From assembly GCA_911728455.2 (NCBI GenBank), contig OU452230.1, positions 9,176,377 through 9,240,376 of the forward strand: a stretch of DNA of 64,000 nucleotides, in the 5' to 3' direction. Positions within the stretch are counted from its first letter, which is position 1; the number at the start of each line of letters is the position of its first letter. Origin of the DNA: Marthasterias glacialis (lineage: Eukaryota > Echinodermata > Asteroidea > Forcipulatida > Asteriidae). The translations under genes were made by a program, and so were the position numbers. Below, one piece after another: positions 35,414 to 48,300 of the stretch. The notes beneath the pieces are model-generated. The model saw only the letters and a program-made list of their open reading frames with translations. It was not told where the DNA came from and ran no database searches.

Positions 35414-37112
35414 GGTCCTTTTAGGCATGTAACTTTAAACGAGGTTGTGCCCCCAAAATAATGGAATGGATACGAAAAATATGAAGTCATTCTTAACGAC
35501 GAGAGAGTTTAAAACGGAATAGTTTTTTTCAGGGTGATTTGTAGACTCGTATACTAACGTAACATTACGGAATGTACGGACAGTTATTCCATGTTTTATT
35601 TTCTAACTAAAGGGTGCTAATCAACTTAGTGTCATCCGCTTTAAGGGATGTTAACCGCACCGGTGCACCGATATCAGTAAAACGAAATATAAATCAACGT
35701 TTAACAAGTTTCGAAGGGGGATTTATTTTAAGCATGAGATTTTTGCCTTGAAGCATCTTAAAGAAAACCTGTCTTTTTTATTGTTTCAGTACTTCAGCTA
35801 AGCTAACACATTATAAAAACTTGCCTGCACTGTTTCTTTTGTGTGTGGTTTGTTAAACATTTTGCCACTCCCGAAGACTTTCCAGAATTTTTGAATATAA
35901 TGTCTTCGTGCTGAATTTCCATCGAAAACATTGTATTTTGAAAAAAAAAGGACCAAAGTAATTACCTATCCGAAAATGATGGTCTTTTCTCGGTTCAACC
36001 AAGGGTTAGTTACTCTGTCCCCATCCCAATATCCTCTTGATTAGCTGACACAAAAAAAACCAATCGGTTACCGAAATTAAGAATTTTTAAAGAGGCTTAA
36101 TAGTGTACATGTGTTAATCTTAACAATTAATGTTGAAAAGCGCACAAAGTGAACAGAGGTGTAATCAATTTTCTGAGGTATTTCTAGTCGGTATTGAGAG
36201 TGGATATATTAGTGGACTAATGAACATTTTGAACCTGTCTTCAGATCGAGTAATAGAGCCCTTAAGGTTGCGTGAGAGTAGTTCGTTAATTTTTCAATAT
36301 GAAGTGTGTGATTTCATACCTTGTCAATTATTTTTTATACTGATCTCATTTTTGGGTTGAATACACGTTGTCTTTAACTTTGCAGTTCAGACCCTTCTTT
36401 ACACTGACGTCACATTTCTATAGCAATGTGGGAGGTCTGCCATGCTGGAGTACGAAGCATATGTATGGACATGTACGCACATACGCGCAGGGCCAAACAG
36501 CGTTGCGTTTCGTTGTACGTGCTCGCGCGGTTCTAGTCACATTGTTCAGTGACGTGTGCATGTAACGTACACAGGGGCTGATTTACCAAAGAGCGAGGAT
36601 CGGTCTTAAGATGTGTATCAATTTTAAAGGCAAGGGATACATTTGGTATTCTGAACCCGGCGTTTGTTTTCAATCCTATGTATACTTGTAGATATGCCAT
36701 ACAACTAACCTGTGAAAATTTTGATTCAAAAGATGGTAGCGTTTTTTGAGATATCGGCAAAAATCTGGAGTGGTTATTCAAGGATTCAAAAGTGCTGAAG
36801 CTACATGTTTATCAGCACGTGAGAAACGATTATCTCAGATTCACAATTTTTTTGGCAGAACATTAACTGTATCTCTAAAACGTTACTTCAAAGGGAATCG
36901 TTTCTAACAGTGTTTTATACTAAGGTATTGTGATGTCTTTGTGAAATCGAGCCCAGCATGGCAGCGATAAAAGAGTGATGTCGTCTGAGAAGGGTCTATT
37001 ATAGTTTTACGGTGATTAACCCGACAGCATCAGTGCCAAACAGTTACCGTAATTTTACGGGTAAAGTTTTCTTTAGCGCACCGTATACGGGAACCAACCG
37101 TAACTCTTCAAA

Positions 37113-37328
37113 GGCCATGTCACACGGGCAATTTTTTGTTGGCAAGTAATTGGAGGCAACCAACAGCATCGCAAGCAAAAGGAGCTCTTTGGTAGTGCAG
37201 CATGCTTTCTTCTAGTCTGTAACTTACTATCACCAAGAAAATAATAAAAAAAACTGAAATGTAAATGACTTTTCTTATTGGAGATTGCCTGGAACTGGTT
37301 GCCTGTCAATTGCCTCATGTGACATGGC
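37113..37328. mobile_element. Inverted-repeat element E, copy 1
   Basis: The termini GGCCATGTCACACGGGCAAT and ATTGCCTCATGTGACATGGCC are mirrored. The body (GGAGGCAACCAACAGCATCG) is AT-rich and non-coding. A partner copy lies at 39332-39540. Confidence 0.75.
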
Positions 37329-38331
37329 CTTTCACTATAATTACCGGGTCATTTTATTTTACGGAGAGAGCACATTATATAATTACATAGATAGAATACC
37401 GTCACGAAATTATTGTAAATTTACATGTGTCATACTAAATTATTTCCACTTGGCTAAATTATATATGTGTATATACATGTAAATATATTTATTTTTAGCG
37501 GTGTAAGATTGTACATTAATATAGCAGTAGAATATTGAGCTGATAAATAGTCCTTGGATATTCAGAACACAGCATTGCATTGTGATACATTATACCGTGC
37601 AACCGATAACAGGCTTGTGTATTCAGAATAATGTTGCATGTCTTTGTCTGCTATGGTTATCGTTAGGTATAGTGGACAAATGATGTTCTTTTAGCAGTTT
37701 ACGCAGCTTTCCGTTTGAAGTAACTTCCATTAAGGTAACTTTATCTAGCAACTTTAGAATGAGAAGTTGGGGCAGAGACAGGGTTGAAGGGTGTAAGTAA
37801 GGGGTATAATGCAACTCTTAAAGTAAGGAACACAACAGCACGGTCGTCTTGGGTCTTACGTATCCACGATGCACCTTCAGACTCTGGTGTGGTGTTCATC
37901 TGTTGTCACCCGGCTAGAGAAAGCCTGTCGGCCCGTCTGCCCGTCTGCCCGTCTGCCTGTCAGCTGGCCGTATAGTGGTACAGTAGTTGTTGCTGTGATA
38001 AACAAGTAGCCGTAAAGCATGATCACAGTAACTTTCCGGATGGACTGCTCTATAAAAATGGTGAACATAACAGGAGCGGATCCATGGGATGGGAACAGGG
38101 AGTCCTGACCGTTCTCTGCTCTCGATGACATGTTTTCATTGTATTATTCCTGTTGTAAACTAGTAGCATCACATACAGCCCTAATTTCGCTACAGACCTT
38201 AGCTCTCGTATGGTGGTAACTGTTCCAAGTCAAACTTCAAAGGCTGTTAAATAACTCACACATAGAGATCATTACCATTTGATGGTTGGAATTTATCATC
38301 CAGTTTTCTTTTGCCACGTATAGTAGTGCTG

Positions 38332-38574
38332 CTCTCTAAATGTAAAAGAGTTAAAAACCACTCGTTTTGTCCGCCATACTACACTTGCAAAGAGCCATAT
38401 GGCGGACGACTCTTTTTAGCGTGAAAGATGGGTATTTTCAACTTGAATACGAGTGAAGTTCACCCTAGTTTCACTCAAAAAGGGTGATACACAGGGAGTT
38501 TCACTCTCAAAAGAGCCAAAATGACACCACTCGGGTGAGACAGTGAAATTTGTACTCTTTTACATTTAGAGAGT
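38332..38574 (-). mobile_element. CTCTCTAAATG MITE family, copy 4 (opposite orientation)
   Basis: The ends CTCTCTAAATGTAAAAGAG and CTCTTTTACATTTAGAGAG are mirror images. The internal order of blocks is the reverse complement of copy 3 (13807). Confidence 0.9.
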
Positions 38575-39149
38575 ACCGCATTCAAATTGGGTACATGTAC
38601 TATAATACTATAGGGAACTATTAACGTGCACAAAATAGTTGTTGTTGGCCAGCTGCGTCGTACCCATAATCATCGTGACCATCCAGTACCTTTTTGGCTT
38701 GTTTATTTTCTTCTGTGCTGCTCCTTAGTAAAATTCCTGGATCCGCACACCATTGTATAATTATTCGCAATACAAATTTTCAAACAAAATGACAGCCGGA
38801 ATTATCGTGGATTTTTGGAGGGTAATTGCTCAGTGTACTTCATCTATATTAGTAAACCGACTTGATGAATGTACAAGTATATTGTACTCTATGCATAATT
38901 TATATCGTAATACATGTACGCTCAAATGGAATTAATTTATACCTCATTCCCTCGTTGTAGTATCTTCATTCTACTATATGTTCTTGTAAGAAAAACAATG
39001 GTGTAATAATAAAATAGCCCCACGGCTCCTCAACAGTGACACCCAAGATATGTGTCTAGCTTCACATCTCCTGTGTCGTTCAATTGGCTCAAAATGATTA
39101 ATATATAGACCCACAGCCCCTTGTGATAAAATAACCTCGTACTGCTCCT

Positions 39150-39331
39150 CAACTCTACTGAGAGTGAAACTTACTGTGCATCGCCGTTTATGAGTGAAAT
39201 TGGAGCAAACATCACTCTGATTCAGGATGAAAATACCCGTTTTTCTGTCTAAAAGAGTTTTCCACCATATGGCTCTTTGCAAGAGAGGTATGGCGGACAA
39301 AACGAGTGGTTTTTCACTCTTTCACTCTTAC
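39150..39331 (+). mobile_element. CTCTCTAAATG MITE family, copy 5 (5' truncated)
   Basis: Carries GAGAGTGAAACTTACTGTGC, TGAGTGAAATTGGAGC, GGCTCTTTGCAAGAG and GACAAAACGAGTGG. Both outer tips are missing. It is directly followed by element E at 39332. Confidence 0.75.
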
Positions 39332-39540
39332 GGCCATGTCACACGGGGCAATTTTCAAGCAACCAGGTCCAGGCAATCTTCAAGAAGAAAAGGCATTCAC
39401 CCTTCAATTTTTACATAATTTTCTTGAGGATTGTAAGACATCACTAGAAAAAATAACTCCCATGCTACCAAAGTGTTCCTTTTGCATGGAATGCAGGTGG
39501 TTGCTTCTAAGTTGCCAGTAAAAATTGCCCTGTGTGATTA
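39332..39540 (+). mobile_element. Inverted-repeat element E, copy 2
   Basis: Starts GGCCATGTCACACGGGGCAA and ends near ATTGCCCTGTGTGA, sharing the body word order with 37113-37328. Confidence 0.7.
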
Positions 39541-39668
39541 GAGAGCTGCAGTACACAGTAGGTTGCAAACAAGGCAACCAATAAGAAGTCACGATTCGTT
39601 ACGCGGAACAAACCGTGACTTCTTATTGGTTGCCTCGTTTGCAACATACTGTATACTGCAGCTCTCTA
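39539..39668. repeat. Long near-perfect hairpin, 130 bp
   Basis: TAGAGAGCTGCAGTA..GTTGCAAACAAGGCAACC, then AATAAGAAGTCACG, mirrors itself around TTCGTTACGCGGAACAA. The core recurs as a second hairpin at 40205-40292. Confidence 0.92.
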
Positions 39669-40204
39669 AGGGCTATTCGTGTCTCCAATGAGCTATTCGT
39701 GTCATTGAAGGGCATTCTCTATTCTTCCAGAATCTGGGTATCATCAGGGTTAAGCATTGCATTTTTATCAAATTTGAGCCAAATATTACACAAAATATGA
39801 TACAATTTTGCTGAAAAGATGTTACTTCCTCGACAACTATGAGAAGTACCATAGGTCAAGCGATATGCAATGCAATCAATAGAATGCCTGCGTTATTCTA
39901 AGGCATAAAATCAAACCTGGAAATGAAAAAAAAAAAAAAAAAAAATCACAAGGGGTGTTGTAAAAACAAATGCACATCATGCACCTGTATTTGTCCCAGA
40001 ATCATGAACAGTTGAGGCACATGAGGTATTTTTGAGCCGCAGAAACACAACCACGTATTGCACATCACGTGACTGCAAGGGCATGTTTAACAATACTTAC
40101 TGTACCTCATGCACATAAAGTATTTCCGAAAGTAATTAACGTTTTTACTTCATGTGCTTGAGGTACTTCAGGTACCTTAATACTGCTCATGTTTAGTACC
40201 TCAG

Positions 40205-40292
40205 GTGCAACCAAACAAGGCAACCAATAAGAAGTCACGATTTGTTACGCGCAACAAACCGTGACTTCTTATTGGTTGCCTTGTTTGCAACA
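40205..40292. repeat. Hairpin, copy 2 of the 39539 core
   Basis: CAAACAAGGCAACCAATAAG..TCACG mirrors to CGTGA..CTTATTGGTTGCCTTGTTTG, with the loop TTTGTTACGCGCAACAAA nearly identical to copy 1. Confidence 0.92.
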
Positions 40293-42305
40293 TAACAGCC
40301 AGTAATACCTCAAGTGCATGTAATGATAGTGAAGATCACCTCATGTGCGTATATTTCCAACCGTACGCGCATCAAGTGTTTCACCTTACTTCTTACAGGT
40401 GCATGGTGTGTGCACCGTTTTTTTTTTTTTTTTTTTTTTACAGTGATAAGCATTGCAATTTTATCATGTTTCGTAAAATTGAATTTCACTAACAGCTAAG
40501 CAAGAGTACAACTTAACAAGAAGACTGCTCAAGCATAAGTGAAGTGCTTTCGTCATGCGAAGCACATGAACGGACCCAGGGGGCCAGCACAAGACGGGCC
40601 AGTAATAAATCAAATTGACGGGGCTAGATGATTAGCTCCATACAACCATTATTTAAACCTAAAGCATTATTCATATATATAATCATTATTTATAAATAAT
40701 CATTATTTATATATAACCGTTACTTATAAATAAGCATCATTTATGAATAACGCTTATTCATAAATAAGCATACAAGTCCAACTAATAAAAAACGGCAATT
40801 AGAACATTATCTCATTTATTAATGAATGTCTCGATTGTTGGTGACATTAAATACTGATGTTTATCATTTACTGTACAATAAACTTACATAGAGTAGCCGT
40901 TATTATATAATTATCTATTAGAACGATATCGATATAGTGTTTTGAGGACTCTGCGACACAAAGGCAAACGTTAACTCCCAATCTAGGCATTCACTCATCA
41001 CCGAAGAAGAACAAAAATTACGATCAAATGCAAACACAATGTCGCCCTCTCCCACAAATGACTTCACGTGACATGAATGTTACCATTGCACGTATACACA
41101 CTGCACAACATCCTTGATAAGTGGAGGTACATCTGTTGTTGTCTTAATGCCCCCTTTCTTTGGGTATTCCTCATGGGTGGCATTGTTCCATTCGTTTGAA
41201 TACCACATTAGTTGGTCGGTTTTCAGTACACACCACATCCACCACAAACACTCACACACGTCTAACCACACTGAGTATTGGGCATTTCTCTTTGTTCTCT
41301 CCTATTGTTTTCACTCAAATTTCAAACCTTGGAGTTCTCATTTTGTTCACAACATCCGGATCCCGTTTATTTAAGTCATCGATCTCAATAGAACGACACG
41401 CTCAGACATCCCAATGGAATGACACGCTCAGACATCCCCACACACACATACGTTTTCTTGTTCGCTGATTGTTCTTTGGCTGATTGGTTAAAAGGGGACA
41501 CAGTGCCTTCGGATTGGGCTCTTTTGGGCTACACAAGCGTTTGTTATTAATGAATAATGGTTGGGAAGATATTTTAAAAGTAACAATATAATGATTCACA
41601 CAAATATCCCATGAAATTGTGTGTTTTTGTTTTTGTGACTCCACAATGGCGGACCACATGTTATTGTGTAGAATGTGGTGCTGCTGGTTGTATTTCCAGA
41701 GGCAATTGTATGTTTTTTTTGTAATCATTGCTCACAAATTACAACACACTGTGCAGGGTGTTTTATTGCATGAAAAACTCTTAAAAAGGATAAGGAAGCA
41801 ATTCCAAACAGCAACATTTTAACAAAATTTGAAGGCAATGTGTCTCTCTAATTCCACCGACTTAAAATCGAGAACGTGCTCAGTATCAAAGACTTTGGAC
41901 ACGCTTATCGCTCACTAATACACACATAATATTACACATGTTTGTCGACCCCGTAAATCGAGGACTTTTCTTTGTTCTACCACTGTTTGGACTTGTATTT
42001 GTTTAGCAACTTCCTCATGTATTTTGTACACGGAAGCGATGATCCCTCGTGTGTTAGGTCCTCAGATTCAATGGGTAGACACCCCAATACACACTTTATT
42101 TGCCGGTCAATTGACATTTTCTCTGTCTTCTCCCATTCTACACAAACTCGAACCAAGAACGTCATCGGTTTGTCAAAACACCCCGAACCAATGTCTAGAT
42201 TCAGTCATTGATACAACTTGGTGGAAACATTCAAACGTACCCACACACACGCGCATGTAAATTGAGCACTTCTTTTTGTTCTCTCATTGTTACGTCCTTC
42301 CCTTC

Positions 42306-42549
42306 GAAAAATTCCCCCAGTCACCACACAGTAGAACTTCTATATGAACACAGTGTGTTCACTTAGTAGCCATACTATGCACTCAGTGGTCACACTGTTG
42401 CCACACTGTGTTCTCTATGTGTGACACTATGAATTTGGAACAAATTCACAGTGTACAAGTGTCAGTGTGTGTTCACAGTGTGGTCTCTTTGTGGTCATAG
42501 TGTGAACCACAAAGAGAACACAGTTTGGTGACAGGGGGGAATTTTCCTA
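42306..42549. mobile_element. Inverted-repeat element rich in CACTGTG words
   Basis: The termini AAAATTCCCCCAGTCACC and GGTGACAGGGGGGAATTTT are mirrored. The interior is many diverged CACAGTGTG/CACTGTGTTC repeats. Non-coding. Confidence 0.75.
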
Positions 42550-42751
42550 AGGGTTAGTCCGTCAAAACACCCAGATCCCTTTTGATAAAGTCCTCGGGTG
42601 TCAACGGATATAAACACGCTCACAAACACAGTCTGCATCAACAAACCTTTTCAAAAGTGAGTCTGCTGATAGTTTTCTACATAAAATGATACATCCTTCT
42701 TGTCATTACACAATCAACTTTTATACAAAATAAAAATAATTTTATGCCCAT

Positions 42752-42930
42752 TTAAAGGCAGTGGATACTTTTCCAAAAATAAATGACTATAAAAAACTTA
42801 CTTGGTAAGGAGCAACGGAGAGCTGTTGATACTATAAAACATTGTGAGATACGACTCCCTTTGAAGTAACGTGCTGTTTGAGAATGAGGTAATTCCTCGC
42901 TAAACAAACTTGAATTTGAGATAGGCTTCA
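42752..42930 (+). repeat. Interspersed repeat beginning AAAGGCAGTGGATAC
   Basis: It reads AAAGGCAGTGGATACTTTTC, GAGCAACGGAGAGCTGTTGA and TATAAAACATTGTGAGATAC, then fades. A distant relative lies at about 36620-36930. Only the left half is present. Confidence 0.55.
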
Positions 42931-44437
42931 GCCATGAAGCCCCCATGGACGTAAATACCAGGGGGATTGGGGGATATATCCCCCCTACTTTTTGGTCCTT
43001 AAAAAACACAATTTGGTGGTTTTCACTGTATGTAGGGCACCTGTACGTGTAAACGGTGAGTAGACGGTCATTTACACGAACTTTACGGAACTTAACTGTA
43101 CCCACCAAACAGCACCGCTGTGGCAAATTGATGTTGGTATGGGTTACTTGACAATGCCTAATGAATGTAATATGCAGAAAAGCTGTAATTATTTGAACAC
43201 ACTAGGTAGAGCATTAACAACACAGAGGGCATCCATAATGCAATCGAACATCTGCTGTGGACTTACATGTAACCTTTCCCCATGCCCCCTTTGCTCGTGA
43301 TCTAAGCATTATTCCTTTTTTCCATGCCACCTTCCCCCACCCACTTTTCACAACAAATTTACGTCACTGAAGCCCCCCTTTCCTGTTACGCAAAACACAC
43401 AGTTTCAGCATTTTCGGATTCTTATGCGTGGAAATAATCGTTCCAGGTTTTTGCAGGTATCTCAAGGACGCTTATATCTTCTGAAACAAATTTTCATAGG
43501 TTAGTTTTATAGTATATATACAATTATAACAGGATTGAAACAAACGTAGCCTACGGTTCAAAATACCAAAGGTATACCCTGCCTTTCAAGAGCTGTTGTT
43601 GTGATGCATTAAAATTAACAGTACGAAAGGCCAATAAATACAAAATAAAAATGAACTGACGACTTGATGTGAGTTTACCATGCAATACAAAAATATCATA
43701 TTTTTGTTTGGATTTAGAAATAATGTCTACGAACAACGAATCCAAGTCACTTGGAAGAAACTACGTTATGTGTAGGCTACGACATTTGCGTGTACAATAT
43801 TATTTAACAAGACTTGGGGTGACGAACGATTTTTCCCCTCAATTCAACTGTGACCAGTTCTCATTAATTAAGCTCACAAGCTGGATTTCCTAGCATTGTA
43901 TCATTCCCAGGCTTAAATATTGGAGTAAAAAAAAAAAAAACTCCACAAGACTTTAAAGGACATTACTTAGTCACTCCCTTTCGTGGGGGCAGGAGATCTG
44001 CCGAGTACCATGGCAGTCGCCCGGCGTGTCCCCTCTGTCTCCTTAAGTCTAAAGACTTCAATGGCGACTGGTCTACCGGTACCACATGATCATCTCTCAG
44101 CCAATCTGATTACTGTGCTGTTACAGTTACCGTCTATGAAACTATGCAACAAGTACGGAGTACTTGATAGGACATCATATCTTTCATCTATAATCCCTGA
44201 ATTCAAGAAATAATGTTTAGACTAGTCTAGGGGGGATCAAGGTGTCTGCGGAACAGAAGGAAACATTTCTGAGCAAACTGTACCGCAAGTATGGCCAGAT
44301 GTCACGAAATCTTCCAAAGTATATCAATCCATCACCTTTTCTTTTTCTCTGACTTCACCGCCATAAAAAGTACCCAATAAGTACTAAATTTAACCAATTG
44401 TCAAGATCGAATGAGTTCTTTCCCTATGCCCATTCCA

Positions 44438-44443
44438 TTTATT
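44438..44443 (-). terminator. Candidate poly(A) signal of the GPCR gene
   Basis: AATAAA on the minus strand (TTTATT on plus), about 260 bases past the stop codon. It would be the signal only if the long exon-3 reading frame is used. Confidence 0.35.
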
Positions 44444-44704
44444 CCACGAGAAAAGTATCACCGACGCTAACAGAACAAACTAAGCAGCAGGATCTCGTCC
44501 AACACTGTTCATTTTTTACATCCTCTGAAACAGCTTTGAGTACCGTGATGTGAGGAGACATCGCCTCTATATTTGAACGGTGTCAGAAAAGAGCGAATTT
44601 GTGTCAAGATTGCCGCGCCAGGTGCAGGGAGTGTGAACACACGGCAATTGTGATACACCATTACTTTGTTAGTCACACCCGAGGTTTCTTCAAATTTGTG
44701 ATCT

Positions 44705-45399
44705 TCAAACACAAGTACTTACAGATGTAGCTTCGGTTCGAGACAACCGACGAACAGACCTGTAGGATGAATTCCTGCCACCAGTTGGCGAGAACCTGCT
44801 ATTAAAAGAGCGCCCTGTTTTGTTGTTTCCTGATACCATCTGCTGAAGATGGTGCCGATAGCTGGCCCCTGCAAGAGCGTATACGATAGGGTTTATGCAA
44901 GAGTTTGCGTATGCCAGGCATAGGCAGAACACCCGTAAATTATTTACGTGAACCGATGTGCTGTGATGCTCGGGGTCGATGGCATTCCACACGTTCAACG
45001 CCTGAAGGGGTGCCCAGCAAACGGCAAAGAGCATAACAACACACAGCACGATCCGGGTGGTTTTCCACGTTTTGCTGGCCGTTCGGGCTGAGCTTTGTGC
45101 CGGGGGAAGGGCACCGGAGCGGCTCTGCTGAGACAGCGGGTCGTACCCGGCAGTCGACGTGGGCTCCCGGCACCTACCGACCCGGCTCAAACTCCACAGA
45201 TGTGACAATATGAGGCTGTAACACACGGCAATGATCGTGAGAGGTAAAAGGAACGTGGATAGACTCAAGTAGATGTAATAGCCGGATAGAGCCGCAGGCT
45301 TATGCAGGGTGAATTTGCAGTAGTCGTTGATTTCACCGAACCAGTTGATGACCTCTATCTTGAAGAACACAGCTACTGGAATGTGCACAACAGCTGAAA
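44705..45399 (-). CDS. GPCR exon 3 (TM4 end to C-terminus)
   Basis: The acceptor TTGCAG lies just above 45399 and the exon starts in phase 1. It encodes FSAVVHIPVA (TM4 end), TM5, a 45-residue Ser/Arg-rich third loop, TM6, TM7 and a basic Ser-rich tail ending STCV at TGA 44705-44707. Confidence 0.88.
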
Positions 45400-48300
45400 C
45401 TGCAACCAAAAAGAAGCATACAAATCAGAATTATTCAATCTTAACCTTCCCATTAAACATTTGGTGAGATACAATAAAGCGCACTCGCAAAACAATACAA
45501 AACACCATTCGCTAAATACGTATACTCGACAGAGGGCGTCCTGTATATTATGACTGCTCTTCCATTCGCTTGCCAAATCTATTTCAGTAACAAACCTGTA
45601 TCATGGTGTCATACACCCTGTTAACACCAGTCATCTAATGATTACCAGTGCATACAGGGAACACGACGTAGATAATGGCAACACAAAATAAAGCTAGTTT
45701 TAATAGGCTGTGTCTGAAAAAGACCGATTGCGCTACCAATGTTTACATGTCATCACGTGACCTGTAGTGAAAATAAATGCTGTGACCAACAGAGTCACAT
45801 CAAAAGTCGGCTTTTGGTAATAATAACACAGTATACTAAGCCATTTTGTTAAAGTTGTATGTAGTGACATTCATTTTAATCACATATCTGTTTCATAAAC
45901 TACCAGTACACAATTTCCAAGACTTGCTGGAACTGTCCTTACTGGCCTTATTCGGCCACTCGAAGGTCTCAGGTACAAACTCTAGAACATTTTTCACAGA
46001 TTTTGAGAAAGAAAAGCCTCGGTCAAATTTAATAAACAAATGCAACAATCATCATGTACTGTACCGCCGTTTTCTATGTTTTTTTTTTAACATTTAATAC
46101 CCACTTAAGGTCACGTGACGTGGGTCGCGCAATCGGTATATTGCGGTTGATAAGTGTGTTGCTATGGGTGTTGCTATGGGCAGCCTGTGCTTCAAGGCAC
46201 GTAAATGTGGTCATCTAGCCGCAGCCACAACCGCAGCTACAGCCACAGCCGCTAATTGGAAACATCATGGACAGTCTGTCCCAATGATGGCATCTACGGT
46301 TCACTTGGGAAACCCTCGCACTGTGGGTTCAACGACACGTTTTCTTATTCGGACCCTTTCCTGGTCTTGCCAGCCAAAGCTGCAACGGCGACCCAAATGT
46401 TTGAACTCTTCATTTCAAACTGGTGTAAGGTACCTTGTGGCGTTTGCTTCAACGATGCTTCAATGAAGGTCAGGCTAATTACTGGGTAATTGATTTAAAG
46501 CTCCAGCTCAATAATGGCAAGATGAAAAACCTAAATGTTCACATACCTTCACATGGTATAAAGATAATGGTGGTAGAAAACTTTCCTGGAAATATTTCTG
46601 CCTGTAGGGATGCGTACAAAAATGCTGATTGTATTTTTACCATTGTCTCGCAAATGAAACAACGAAATGAGCTAATATTTTCACAGGTTGGTTTTATTAC
46701 AAATATCTTGATTTGTGCAAAGAATGGAAGCATTTACAGTCAGTTTACCAATGTTGAGCTGGGGCTTTAAAGGTAGAATACAGGTTTGGTATTCATCCAA
46801 CAATTTTTTTTGTCATTAAGTAACAGTTTGAAAACCTACTGAATATAAAGTTCATACCAGTACCAATCTTCCATAGAAATATTTCTGTCTGAAATATTGT
46901 CAAAGTTGAGAAAATATAGTTTGAAGAACCCAATTTTAATTTCGGTTGTAACAATCGAAATTGAGGACAATTTGTTTGCATGCTGAAAAGTGTCCACGGT
47001 TTTTCACTATTTTCTCCTGACTCGGACGACGGATTGAGCCAACATTTTCACGGGCTTGTTTTTCCCTGTTGACTCACACAAAGTAAGAACACTGCACTAT
47101 CAGCTTTACCAATCCTATATTTTAAATTTAAGGTACCACTGGAAAGAACCTAACGAACGTATTTGTTGACGGATACGTGCTCCAAAAATGGTAGCCGGCC
47201 GCTTCACTTTACAATATATCGTCCATACTAATTTGATAGCGATCGTCGTCCCCTGGCTCAAGTTTGTTAATGCTTTGCATGGCCGCAATCCCGGCTAGAC
47301 GACCGTATGCGTCGATAATAAACCGCACATTGTATAATTGGGCGAATTTACGCCCAATTCATCAGAAACAAAGCACAAATTCAATCCTGACGGAAACTGA
47401 TGCAGCCCGAACGAGTCTCAGGATATTGTCTATTCGATTAGGCAAATACTACCCCCCTTTATTCCTCTGAGTTGTGAGCGATTTAAGGAGAGCTTTGACA
47501 TTAGAAGTTGAGAGGGTATTGTTGAAAGTCTCTGAAGGAAGGGGATATCATATTTAAACACATATATAATTGTAAATAATAAATGAAACTATAGGCCTCC
47601 TGGGAGCCATCTTTCTCAATCTTACAACGGCGTGCTGTAATAATAAAAAAATTTTGGTGGGGGGGGGGGGGTGGGGGTGGGGGAGGAATCTATCAAATGA
47701 ACGACACTAGGGATTCTTCATGCCTTTCAGAGGTTTCCCTCAAACGACATGCGATGCGAAGAGAATTAGTCAATCATCAACCCTGATGTTCTTTTGTTTT
47801 ACATCAATTAAATCCTTTTAGAGAAAGCCGTCATGTGCCGTCAATTTGCTTTGTTATTACGGCTCTTAAGAGTAGGGAGAAGGGGAAAACGGACGGCCAC
47901 TCCGTTTAAAAAAAATATATATATAAAAAAAGGTAAATAAAAACGCAGTGATTTGGTTAAAATATGCCTGATCCAATCACACATTCAGTCATAAATGGAT
48001 TACGCATTAAGAACGTTAATACTGAAATGCTATGCAGTGGAATGAATATGCATTAGGCCTATGCATATTCCGATTTCGAGTTTTGAATAAACACATTCCT
48101 GACCAAGGACCATACACTTGAACTGTTCTTCGGTGACAGAAAAACAAACCACAATCAGACGTAAGTATGAAGAATGCACCAAGGCCAACCAATATGCTTT
48201 ACAAAAAAAAAAAAAAAAAAAAAAAGAGTCAGTGTTTTGGGGTTTTATTTAACTTAATTTTACCAATGTCTTTGTTTTGTGGTGAATATAAAAAATAGAC

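Larger units (their letters stand above)
34901..38330. other. Gene-free stretch downstream of AQP-B
   Basis: No supported exon. It holds a perfect palindrome at 35356-35413, a repeat resembling the block at 42752 (about 36620-36930), and an inverted-repeat element at 37113-37328. Confidence 0.5.
40293..44437. other. Gene-free stretch before the GPCR 3' end
   Basis: No supported exon. It contains AT-rich direct repeats of TTATTTATAAATAA type (40660-40770), an inverted-repeat element (42306-42549), a widespread-looking repeat at 42752-42930, and a repeat word group at 42945-43005 that recurs at the right window edge (63938-64000). Confidence 0.45.
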
